This document shows positions 7,056 to 14,368 of a stretch of 20,369 nt of DNA, one piece after another. The notes under the pieces were generated by a model that saw nothing but the letters and a program-made list of their open reading frames with translations, was not told the origin of the DNA and ran no database searches. Numbering within the stretch: the first letter of the stretch is position 1; each line of letters begins with the position of its first letter. The position numbers were made by a program, and so were the translations under genes. The DNA is from Succinivibrio sp. (lineage in GTDB: Bacteria > Pseudomonadota > Gammaproteobacteria > Enterobacterales > Succinivibrionaceae), in contig JAGDBH010000263.1 in the NCBI GenBank assembly GCA_017959135.1, positions 1-20,369 of the forward strand, in the 5' to 3' direction.

Positions 7056-10000
7056 ATGATTGAAAAAGAATTAACTTATGTCCCCCTCCATGTTCACTCC
7101 TGTTATTCAATTAACGACGGACTTCAGAACGTTGGAGATATCGTAAAGAAAGCATCTAAGTTCAATATTCCTGCAATTGCTGTAACTGACTACAACAATA
7201 TGGCAGGCTTTGTACGCTTCTATAATGCATGTTACGGTGCGGGTATTAAACCAATCATGGGAGCTGATCTTCAGGTTAGAGAAAACACCAAGCCAGGTGA
7301 TCCTGAAGTAATTTTCACAGTTACCCTTCTTGCCATGAACCGTCAGGGCAAACAGAATCTTTATGACATTCTGTCAGACGCCTGGGTTAACACAGGCTCT
7401 CCTGATATTGCAGATGTTGTCTGCACAGTTGATGATCTGTGGAAATACTCTGAAGGCCTTATTATTCTGAACGGATTCAGAGGCGATATCGGCGCATTTT
7501 TAAGAGCCGATGAACAGACCAAGCTAAGAGAACGTCTTGATCTGTATAAGAAATATTACGGCGACAGATTCTGTTTTGAAATCACCAGAACCGGTCGAGA
7601 GGGAGAAGGTCAGTTTGAGAAAGCTGCCTTAAACTTCTGTCTTGAATACGGATTCTTCCCTGTTGCCACCAACGATACCAGATTCCTTCTAGGTCCTGAT
7701 GAAATCCCAAAGGATGGACTTAGCGACTACTACGTACACGATATCCGTGTTTCAATTCAGCAGGGCTGTCAGAAAGGCTCACGAGAGAATGCCAGAACCT
7801 ATTCACCTCAGCAGTACATGAGATCTCCTGAGGAGATGGCCGAACTATTCGCAGATCTGCCTGAAGCAATCATCAACACCAGAAGAATCGCTGAACGCTG
7901 TAACGTTGAGATTGAGCTTGATGTACCTCGTCTTCCAAGATATGACACCGGAGAACTATCAACTGCCGACTGTCTTAGAATGAAGGCTCACGAGGGACTT
8001 GAGAAAAGACTTGAGTTCCTGTTCCCTGATGAGAAGGAGCGTGAGGAAAAACGTCCGATTTACGAGAAGCGTCTGGAAACAGAGCTTGACGTTATCATCA
8101 CCATGGACTTCCCTGGCTACTTCCTGATCGTGATGGAATTTATTCAGTGGTCCAAGGAGCACGGTGTGCCTGTAGGACCAGGACGTGGTTCCGGCGGTGG
8201 TTCTCTTGTGGCTTATGCTCTTACAATTACCGACTTTGATCCGCTGCGCTTTGACCTGCTGTTCGAAAGATTCCTGAACCCAGAGCGTGTTTCCATGCCT
8301 GACTTCGACGTTGACTTCTGTCAGCGTAAGAGACAGATGACACTGCAGCACGTGGTAGATCACTACGGCCGTAATGCTGTATCTCAGATTGCAGCCTTCG
8401 GTACCCTGGCACCTAAAGCCGCTATTCAGGGTGTGGGCAGAGCCATCGGTGTACCTTTAGGACAGGTACGTCGAGTTGCAGGTCTGATTCCGGAAACACC
8501 AGGAACTACCTTCAAAGCCTGTTTCGGTATTGATAAGAAAGGTAATCCATGTGAGTCTGTATCTCCTGATTTCCTTGAATTCTACAATCGCGCCAAAGCC
8601 AATGACGATAAGGAATCCATCGAACTTATCGATGTATCCGTAAGACTTGAGGGCGTTATCAGAAGTATCGGTAAACACGCGGCTGGTGTGGTTATCTCTC
8701 CTACCAGAATTGCAGAGTTTGCTCCTCTGATGCTCGATTCCGACGGTCACCCGATTACTCAGTACGATAAAAAAGACGTTGAGCACGCCGGTCTGGTTAA
8801 GTTCGACTTCTTAGGTCTGACCACTCTTACCATTATTGACGATGCCAAGGAAATGATTGATGCCAAGCTTGCCCGTCAGGGAAAGCCGCCAATCAATATC
8901 GCCGCAATTCCTTATGAGGATGATGCATCCTACAAGATGATTCAGGAGACGGAAACCACAGCGGTATTCCAGCTTGAATCCACCGGTATGCGTAAGCTTA
9001 TCGGAAAAATGCAGCCTGACCGCTTTGATGATCTTGTGGCTCTGGTGGCTCTATACCGACCTGGTCCGTTAAACTCCGGAATGGTGGATCACTTCGTTGA
9101 CCGTAAGCACGGTACCGAGCCAGTAAGCTATCCGCTGCCAGAGGCACAGGATCTTGATTTAAAACCAATTCTTGATTCCACCTACGGCGTTATCGTGTAC
9201 CAGGAGCAGGTTATGCAGATTGCTCAGGTGCTTGCCGGTTACTCACTTGGTGGTGCGGACATTCTTCGTCGTGCGATGGGTAAGAAGATCCCTGCCGAAA
9301 TGGCTGCCCAGCGTGACGTTTTCAACCGTGGCTGTGAAAAGAAAGGCAAAGATCTGAAAATCATGGGACAGATCTTCGACCAGGTGGAAATGTTCGCGGC
9401 ATACGGCTTCAACAAGTCTCACTCAGCAGCATATGCGCTGGTAGCCTGGTGGACTCTGTATCTGAAGGTTCACTACCCTGCCGAATTCCTGGCAGCGATG
9501 ATGACCGCAGACTGTATGAAGACCGAAAAACTGATTGCCTATATCGGTGAGTGTCACCGTCTGGGAGTAGATGTAAATCCACCAGATGTGAACATCGGTA
9601 AATTCCGTTTCGGTGTTGATCTTGAGGGTAACGTAATCTACGGCTTCTCTGCCATCAAGGGAATCGGTGAAAGACTGGTTGATCATATCGTTGAAGAACG
9701 TGAGGCTCATGGTAAGTTCTCTGACTTCTTTGACTTTGTATACAGAGTAGGAACCAACTTCCTGTCAAAGGGAACACTGGAAGCTCTGGTAAAGAGCGGA
9801 GCTCTGGACAGCATCGGACCAAACCGAGCACAGATGCTGGCTTCAATTCCTACAGCAATCAAGTATGCTTCCCAGAAATCAGACAATCTGGCTACAGGTC
9901 AGATGGATCTGTTTGCAGCTTTGGATGATCAGAACGTTAAACCTAACTATGTACTTGTCCGCAACTGGTCAGACAAGGTTCGACTATTCCACGAAAAGGC

Positions 10001-10733
10001 TCTTTTAGGTCTGTATCTGTCAGGTCACCCTATAGACGGCTACAAGGCTGAACTGGTTAAATACTGTGGCGATACCACCCTTAACAACATGCTGCCGGGA
10101 ACACCAGACAGTCCTAATCATGTTGTCATCGGCGGTGTTGTTATCGGCGCCAGTGCCATGCCTTCAAAGAAAGATCCGACCAAAAAGTTCTACATCATCA
10201 CCCTGGATGATGGAACTGCAACCTTCGAGACTCTGCTCTTTGGAAAAAATGCCGATAAGATGACCAGAATTCTTGAAGAGATCGAAGAGAAAAAAGAGCT
10301 TAAAAAGAAGACAGCTCCAAAGGGAGAGGATATCCCAACTCCGCTGATTTTGGTTTTAGACGGATGGCTGACCATGGATCCGGAGAACGGCTCAACCAGA
10401 ATGAGAATCTCAAGCTTTGATACCCTTGAGACTCTGCGTATGCATCGAGCCAACAGATTAACTCTGAACTTCACCAGTCATGTGCTCAATGAGAACATTT
10501 CCTTCATTGATGAAATCCTGATGAGAAACAAGCTGGACGTCAAGGAAGTCAACGCAAAGAAGAAAATGGCTGACAATCCTGACGATGTAATCTCAGGGTG
10601 TTCATTAAGGATGATTATCGACAACAAGCTGATTCAGCTTCGAGATGATAAGTACAGATTCCTGCCATCAGATGATCTTGTTGAGGGAATTCGCGATATG
10701 GCAGGTGTAGACAGCGTTAAGATTGCCTACTAA
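7056..10733 (+). CDS. dnaE: DNA polymerase III alpha subunit
   Basis: Catalytic subunit of the replicative polymerase, acting with the clamp and clamp loader. Domains in order: PHP (about 1-280), palm/thumb/fingers (about 290-900), clamp-binding segment, OB fold and tail. The catalytic aspartates are D418 and D420 in MPDFDVDFC and D584 in VKFDFLGL. GPGRGSGGGS marks the nucleotide-handling palm. The internal beta-clamp motif is QMDLF (949-953). The PHP site keeps HVH (12-14), but other metal positions are replaced (TDY instead of TDH, TNDTR instead of TND-x-H), so it is probably inactive, as in E. coli. At 1225 residues it is about 65 longer than E. coli DnaE. Part of the extra length is a Lys/Glu-rich insert in the OB region (about 1070-1095). 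The ribosome site before the ATG is weak, but the N-terminus aligns with the family. Its stop overlaps that of the convergent gene. Confidence 0.97.
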   Translation: MIEKELTYVPLHVHSCYSINDGLQNVGDIVKKASKFNIPAIAVTDYNNMAGFVRFYNACYGAGIKPIMGADLQVRENTKPGDPEVIFTVTLLAMNRQGKQNLYDILSDAWVNTGSPDIADVVCTVDDLWKYSEGLIILNGFRGDIGAFLRADEQTKLRERLDLYKKYYGDRFCFEITRTGREGEGQFEKAALNFCLEYGFFPVATNDTRFLLGPDEIPKDGLSDYYVHDIRVSIQQGCQKGSRENARTYSPQQYMRSPEEMAELFADLPEAIINTRRIAERCNVEIELDVPRLPRYDTGELSTADCLRMKAHEGLEKRLEFLFPDEKEREEKRPIYEKRLETELDVIITMDFPGYFLIVMEFIQWSKEHGVPVGPGRGSGGGSLVAYALTITDFDPLRFDLLFERFLNPERVSMPDFDVDFCQRKRQMTLQHVVDHYGRNAVSQIAAFGTLAPKAAIQGVGRAIGVPLGQVRRVAGLIPETPGTTFKACFGIDKKGNPCESVSPDFLEFYNRAKANDDKESIELIDVSVRLEGVIRSIGKHAAGVVISPTRIAEFAPLMLDSDGHPITQYDKKDVEHAGLVKFDFLGLTTLTIIDDAKEMIDAKLARQGKPPINIAAIPYEDDASYKMIQETETTAVFQLESTGMRKLIGKMQPDRFDDLVALVALYRPGPLNSGMVDHFVDRKHGTEPVSYPLPEAQDLDLKPILDSTYGVIVYQEQVMQIAQVLAGYSLGGADILRRAMGKKIPAEMAAQRDVFNRGCEKKGKDLKIMGQIFDQVEMFAAYGFNKSHSAAYALVAWWTLYLKVHYPAEFLAAMMTADCMKTEKLIAYIGECHRLGVDVNPPDVNIGKFRFGVDLEGNVIYGFSAIKGIGERLVDHIVEEREAHGKFSDFFDFVYRVGTNFLSKGTLEALVKSGALDSIGPNRAQMLASIPTAIKYASQKSDNLATGQMDLFAALDDQNVKPNYVLVRNWSDKVRLFHEKALLGLYLSGHPIDGYKAELVKYCGDTTLNNMLPGTPDSPNHVVIGGVVIGASAMPSKKDPTKKFYIITLDDGTATFETLLFGKNADKMTRILEEIEEKKELKKKTAPKGEDIPTPLILVLDGWLTMDPENGSTRMRISSFDTLETLRMHRANRLTLNFTSHVLNENISFIDEILMRNKLDVKEVNAKKKMADNPDDVISGCSLRMIIDNKLIQLRDDKYRFLPSDDLVEGIRDMAGVDSVKIAY

Positions 10734-11434
10734 CCTCTGCTGCGGAATGTGTACAGAATTTCAGGGGTCTGAGTTTTTACAAGCTTTGAATCCCTGAAAA
10801 TGTAAAACTCACAATCTTCACCTGCGCGTGAGCTGTAGGATAAAAATGCGGCGCCGTCATTATCAAGAACACTGTCCAGTCTTATGATGTTAACCTCAGT
10901 TCTGTCAGGAACAGAGAAATAATCAAAGGTTCTCTTTTCTATATCAGCATCAATTGAACTGATATCCACCAGTCCTCTACCTGAAGTCTTGATAAGGCAC
11001 TCGCGCAGAGTCCAAAGAGAGGTGAACAGATAAAGCTGTTCTGCTTCATCAAGCTTTTCAAAGTATGCATACTCTCCGTCAGAGAGGATTCTTTTCTTAA
11101 GCCCCTCAATGTTGCGGCGAGGTTTGATGTACTCAACATCAATGCCAAGATCACTCTCACCTATGGCAAGACAGATAAGTTTTGAGCTGTGGGAGATGTT
11201 GAAGAACGGATAACGGCTTTCTACGAATACAGGTTTTCCATGAGACAGAGTTGTAATCTCTGGAAGATATTTCTGTGAGTAGAATACAGACAGACTCTCC
11301 TGCAGAACAGCTCTTCCGCCTAAAAAGCTCTTCTGTCGGTTCTGAGAGAATGAAGATGCAAACTCGTGCCACTCCTTTTTAAGGATCCTGCTGTGGGCGT
11401 AGGCATCTTCAATCGTGGAGAGAATAATCTTCAT
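10730..11434 (-). CDS. 4'-phosphopantetheinyl transferase, Sfp/AcpT type
   Basis: Transfers the phosphopantetheine arm of CoA to a serine of a carrier protein. The 234-residue length fits the Sfp/AcpT/EntD group rather than the short AcpS. Motifs seen are FFNISHSS (77-84), Mg2+-binding LGIDVEYI with D99 and E101, and WTLRECLIK (141-149) with E145 and K149, followed by TSGRGL. Arg144 replaces the usual Lys of WxxKExxxK. No polyketide or peptide synthetase is nearby, so the target carrier protein is unknown. It could be a fatty-acid carrier protein, as for AcpT, or a carrier protein encoded elsewhere. The gene follows the membrane protein gene at 11443 by 8 nt, so the two are probably cotranscribed. 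Its TAG shares two bases with the dnaE TAA, leaving no room for an intergenic terminator. Confidence 0.88.
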   Translation of the reverse strand: MKIILSTIEDAYAHSRILKKEWHEFASSFSQNRQKSFLGGRAVLQESLSVFYSQKYLPEITTLSHGKPVFVESRYPFFNISHSSKLICLAIGESDLGIDVEYIKPRRNIEGLKKRILSDGEYAYFEKLDEAEQLYLFTSLWTLRECLIKTSGRGLVDISSIDADIEKRTFDYFSVPDRTEVNIIRLDSVLDNDGAAFLSYSSRAGEDCEFYIFRDSKLVKTQTPEILYTFRSRG

Positions 11435-11442
11435 GTGAAGCT

Positions 11443-11898
11443 CTACTCTTTATCGTTAACTTTCAGATTATCAAACAGGTGAGGATTTGCACTTTCACTC
11501 TTAGAATCTGACACTGTTTTTTCAGAAGATTCTTCATCTTTTCCTGATGATTCTGATGAATCTGACTCTTCTGTCTTATCCTTTGAATCTGACTTAAATT
11601 TCTGTCTGATATATACAATTATTTTACTAGTAACAAAATACCAGAGAACAAGGCAGACAGCACCTGCGATACAACCAGGCACAAACAGGTTAGATGACTG
11701 ATTTACATGGAAAAGATCCATAACCGGTGCCAGTGATTTCGGCATAACAATAGCAGACCATAGAGGAACATTTCCAAGACATAGAGAAATGATGCCGAAT
11801 TTAGTCTTAGATGGAATAAATACAGCGATAAAACTCAGGATGCAGAAGGCAATTCCTAGACCAGAAAAAAAAGTTTGAGTTGCTTCAATACTAATCAT
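11443..11898 (-). CDS. Small membrane protein with acidic Ser-rich tail
   Basis: I do not recognise a family. Two starts are possible: TTG at 11907 (154 aa) or the in-frame ATG at 11898 (151 aa). I prefer the ATG, although neither has a clear ribosome site. Three hydrophobic segments, at about residues 10-28, 34-52 and 70-92, suggest an inner-membrane protein. The remaining 50 or so residues form a charged, low-complexity tail made mostly of Ser, Asp, Glu and Lys (for example ESDSSESSGKDEES), probably disordered and cytoplasmic. The gene is 8 nt upstream of the phosphopantetheinyl transferase gene on the same strand and divergent from lgt, its start lying only 56 nt from that of lgt. A link to carrier-protein modification is suggested only by this arrangement. 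Confidence 0.75.
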   Translation of the reverse strand: MISIEATQTFFSGLGIAFCILSFIAVFIPSKTKFGIISLCLGNVPLWSAIVMPKSLAPVMDLFHVNQSSNLFVPGCIAGAVCLVLWYFVTSKIIVYIRQKFKSDSKDKTEESDSSESSGKDEESSEKTVSDSKSESANPHLFDNLKVNDKE

Positions 11899-11911
11899 AA
11901 TCGTCAAAAAC

Positions 11912-11920
11912 TGATAAAAT
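11912..11920 (+). promoter_or_regulatory. Possible extended -10 promoter of lgt-glmU
   Basis: TGATAAAAT is an extended -10 (TGN followed by TAAAAT), giving a start near 11927 and a leader of about 28 nt. No good -35 is visible, as is common with extended -10 promoters. The same TGNTAAAAT form occurs before glmS. Confidence 0.45.
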
Positions 11921-11954
11921 ACACGCGACTAATTTTACCAAAATAGGAACACAA

Positions 11955-12746
11955 ATGTTTATTAACAACTTAGATCCTATAGCTTTTTCTGTAGGACCAC
12001 TGTCTATACGCTGGTATGGACTGTTTTTCTCATTCGGTTTTATCCTTGGCTATATCATTATGCAGTTGTTTTTTAAACAGAAAAAATACAAAACCGAGGA
12101 TCTGGATAAACTGCTGGTTTACATTTTTGCAGGTACAGTTATCGGAGCAAGACTTGCTCACTGTCTGATCTACGAACCAGACTTCTATCTGGCACATCCG
12201 ATTGAAATTCTTAAAATCTGGCAGGGTGGCCTTGCAAGTCACGGCGGTTCACTTGGTGTAGTTATTGCAACCCTGATTTTCCTGCGCAAAAACAAGTATA
12301 AGTTCCTGGAGCTTGGAGACATGCTGTGTGTTCCAATTGCACTGGTCTGCTCACTAATCCGTATTGGAAACTATTTCAACTCAGAGATTCTCGGAAATCC
12401 AACCAATGCTGATTTCGGAGTAATCTTTGTAAGACTAGGTGAAACCTTCCCTCGTCATCCGGCACAGCTTTATGAGGCTGCAGCCTACTTTACCGTATTT
12501 CTGATCCTTATGGCTCTGTATCTGTTTGTTAAGAACAGACCTGACGGACTGCTTGTAGGACTGCTTCTGACCCTGACCTTTACTGCAAGAATGGCTATCG
12601 AACCATTCAAGGTTGAACAGGCAGACTACTCCACAAATGCAATCTTCAACGTAGGTCAGCTTCTGTCAATTCCATTCATTGTGGTGGGAATTGCTGTAAT
12701 TATCTACGCGGTGAAAAAGAATTCAAAACTAAAGAAAGGTATCTAA
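11955..12746 (+). CDS. lgt: Prolipoprotein diacylglyceryl transferase
   Basis: Moves diacylglycerol from phosphatidylglycerol to the lipobox cysteine of prolipoproteins in the inner membrane, the first step of lipoprotein maturation. The 263 residues contain about seven membrane segments. Key positions are Y21 (RWYGL), H96 in ASHGGSLG, R136 and N139 in the signature RIGNYFNSE, HPAQLYE (168-174) and R212, corresponding to E. coli Y26, H103, R143, N146 and R239. The segment GARLAHCLIYEPDFYLAHP and the NSE ending of the signature resemble Bacteroidota Lgt as I remember it, more than the E. coli form (GNFINGE). The protein is also shorter than E. coli Lgt (291 aa). AGGAA precedes the ATG. glmU begins 2 nt after the stop, so the two are cotranscribed. 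Confidence 0.95.
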   Translation: MFINNLDPIAFSVGPLSIRWYGLFFSFGFILGYIIMQLFFKQKKYKTEDLDKLLVYIFAGTVIGARLAHCLIYEPDFYLAHPIEILKIWQGGLASHGGSLGVVIATLIFLRKNKYKFLELGDMLCVPIALVCSLIRIGNYFNSEILGNPTNADFGVIFVRLGETFPRHPAQLYEAAAYFTVFLILMALYLFVKNRPDGLLVGLLLTLTFTARMAIEPFKVEQADYSTNAIFNVGQLLSIPFIVVGIAVIIYAVKKNSKLKKGI

Positions 12747-12748
12747 AA

Positions 12749-14131
12749 ATGTCATTAGAAATCGTAATTCTTGCTGCAGGCAAAGGCAAAAGAATGCACT
12801 CAGCACTACCTAAGGTATTGCACAGAGTAGCAGACAGACCAATGCTTGAACATGTAATCAGAACCTCTGCAGAATTAAATCCAAAGGCAATTCACGTAGT
12901 TATCGGTCATATGGCAGAGAAAGTCGAGCAGATGCTGAACGAACTGCCAGAGAATTTAAGAAAGCTGGTAACCATCTCTGTACAGGAAGAGCAGCTTGGA
13001 ACAGGTCATGCTGTAAACTGTGCCATGCCTAAGGTTGCAGATGATTCAGACGTTCTGGTTCTGTACGGTGATACCCCACTTACACCTGCAGATCTTCTAA
13101 AGAATCTTATTGCCTCACTTGAAGGAAATGAGCTTAGCGTTCTAAGTGCAATTGCTCCAAATCCTTATGGCTACGGCAGAATCATCCGTGGTTCAGACAA
13201 CAAGCTTAAGGCTATTGTTGAGGAAAAGGATGCAACTGACGAGCAGAGAAAGATTGATGAGGTAAATACCGGCATGATCGTCTGCAAGGCTTCTGTTTTA
13301 AAGGAATACCTGCCTAAGCTTAAGAACAACAATGCTCAGGGTGAGTACTATCTGACCGATTTATCAGGTCAGCTTTCATCAGAGGGCAAGGCAGTAAACA
13401 TTCTTATCGCTCCGGATTTTGACATTCTCTCTGGTGTTAACTCAAAGCCTCAGCTGGCTTTTGTTGAGAGACTTTACCAGAAAAATCAGGCAGATAAGCT
13501 GATGGTTGCAGGTGTAACCCTGGCTGACCCACAGCGTATTGATGTACGCGGTGAGCTTAGCTGCGGTGAAGATGTATTCATCGACATCAACTGTATTTTT
13601 GAGGGAAAGGTTGTTCTTGGAAACAACGTTAAGATCTGTGCCGGATGTGTAATCAGAAACTGTACCATCGGAGACAACTCAGTAATCTCTCCATACTCTG
13701 TTCTTGAGGATTCAGAGATTAAGAAGGCTGCTACCATCGGACCTTTTGCAAGACTGCGTCCAGGCAATGTGCTTGAGGATAACGTACACGTTGGCAACTT
13801 TGTCGAGTGTAAGAAAGCTCATCTTGGTGTTGGAACCAAGGCTGGTCATCTGTCATACCTTGGTGATGCAGAGATTGGTAAGGATGTTAACATCGGTGCT
13901 GGTACCATTACCTGCAACTATGATGGCGCAAACAAGTTCAAGACTGTAATCGGCGATGATGTTTTCGTTGGTTCTGATACCCAGCTGGTTGCACCTGTTA
14001 CTGTAAAGAACGGTGTTACCATCGGTGCCGGTACAACTGTAACCCACAGAATCAAGGCTAACGAAGGTGCTCTGATTATCACCCGCGCTAAGGAAACTGT
14101 TATCGATAATTACCCAAGACCTCACAAGTAA
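12749..14131 (+). CDS. glmU: Bifunctional GlcN-1-P acetyltransferase / UDP-GlcNAc pyrophosphorylase
   Basis: Acetylates glucosamine-1-phosphate and couples the product to UTP, giving UDP-GlcNAc for peptidoglycan and lipopolysaccharide. The 460 residues match E. coli GlmU (456 aa). The N-terminal pyrophosphorylase has LAAGKGKRM with R15, K22 in LPK, D108 in YGDTP and N231 in SGVNS, the metal-binding pair being D108 and N231. From about residue 250 the left-handed beta-helix is visible as hexapeptide repeats such as IGDNSV and IGKDVNIGAGT. The acetyltransferase catalytic histidine is H367 in KAGHLSYLGD. A ribosome site (AAAGGT) lies in the end of lgt. The gene ends at a strong terminator that separates it from glmS, which makes the precursor used one step earlier. 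Confidence 0.97.
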   Translation: MSLEIVILAAGKGKRMHSALPKVLHRVADRPMLEHVIRTSAELNPKAIHVVIGHMAEKVEQMLNELPENLRKLVTISVQEEQLGTGHAVNCAMPKVADDSDVLVLYGDTPLTPADLLKNLIASLEGNELSVLSAIAPNPYGYGRIIRGSDNKLKAIVEEKDATDEQRKIDEVNTGMIVCKASVLKEYLPKLKNNNAQGEYYLTDLSGQLSSEGKAVNILIAPDFDILSGVNSKPQLAFVERLYQKNQADKLMVAGVTLADPQRIDVRGELSCGEDVFIDINCIFEGKVVLGNNVKICAGCVIRNCTIGDNSVISPYSVLEDSEIKKAATIGPFARLRPGNVLEDNVHVGNFVECKKAHLGVGTKAGHLSYLGDAEIGKDVNIGAGTITCNYDGANKFKTVIGDDVFVGSDTQLVAPVTVKNGVTIGAGTTVTHRIKANEGALIITRAKETVIDNYPRPHK

Positions 14132-14150
14132 TCTGGGTACTTTACTCGTA

Positions 14151-14199
14151 ATGCACTCTGACTGCACGGAACTCTGTGCATCATGAGTGCATTTTTTTT
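14151..14199 (+). terminator. Strong intrinsic terminator of lgt-glmU
   Basis: ATGCACTC (14151-14158) pairs with GAGTGCAT (14185-14192), enclosing a second stem, TGCAC (14163-14167) with GTGCA (14176-14180). Eight T follow (14192-14199). It starts 20 nt after the glmU stop. Confidence 0.9.
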
Positions 14200-14292
14200 C
14201 TCCTGAATTAATTCTCAGAATCGCAGTTTAATAGGTTATACAACGGTCATTCGAAAAAATAGGCCTCTTTCCGTACAGATAGCGACTTTTTA

Positions 14293-14324
14293 TCTGCTAA
14301 AAAGATAGTATTTTCTGCTAAAAT
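14293..14324 (+). promoter_or_regulatory. glmS promoter region with tandem TCTGCTAAAA repeat
   Basis: An extended -10, TGCTAAAAT (14316-14324), lies 44 nt before the glmS ATG. Its sequence TCTGCTAAAA (14314-14323) is an exact repeat of 14293-14302, offset by 21 bp (two helical turns). No good -35 is visible at 17 nt. The repeat could be a regulator site or chance in AT-rich DNA. Confidence 0.45.
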
Positions 14325-14368
14325 ACCAAGCTGATCACGAAATAATGTTAATAAGGATAAAAAAATAT

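Noticed and set aside
7959..8786. Several minus-strand open frames inside dnaE
   Set aside because: They are shadows of a strongly conserved coding region, with no ribosome sites or protein-like composition.
14345..14368. Upstream ATG for glmS
   Set aside because: It would place eight residues before MCGIVG and block the N-terminal catalytic cysteine. The ribosome site fits the ATG at 14369.
14200..14368. glmS ribozyme/riboswitch
   Set aside because: I saw no ribozyme-like core in the leader, and this element is typical of Firmicutes. A covariance-model search would settle it.
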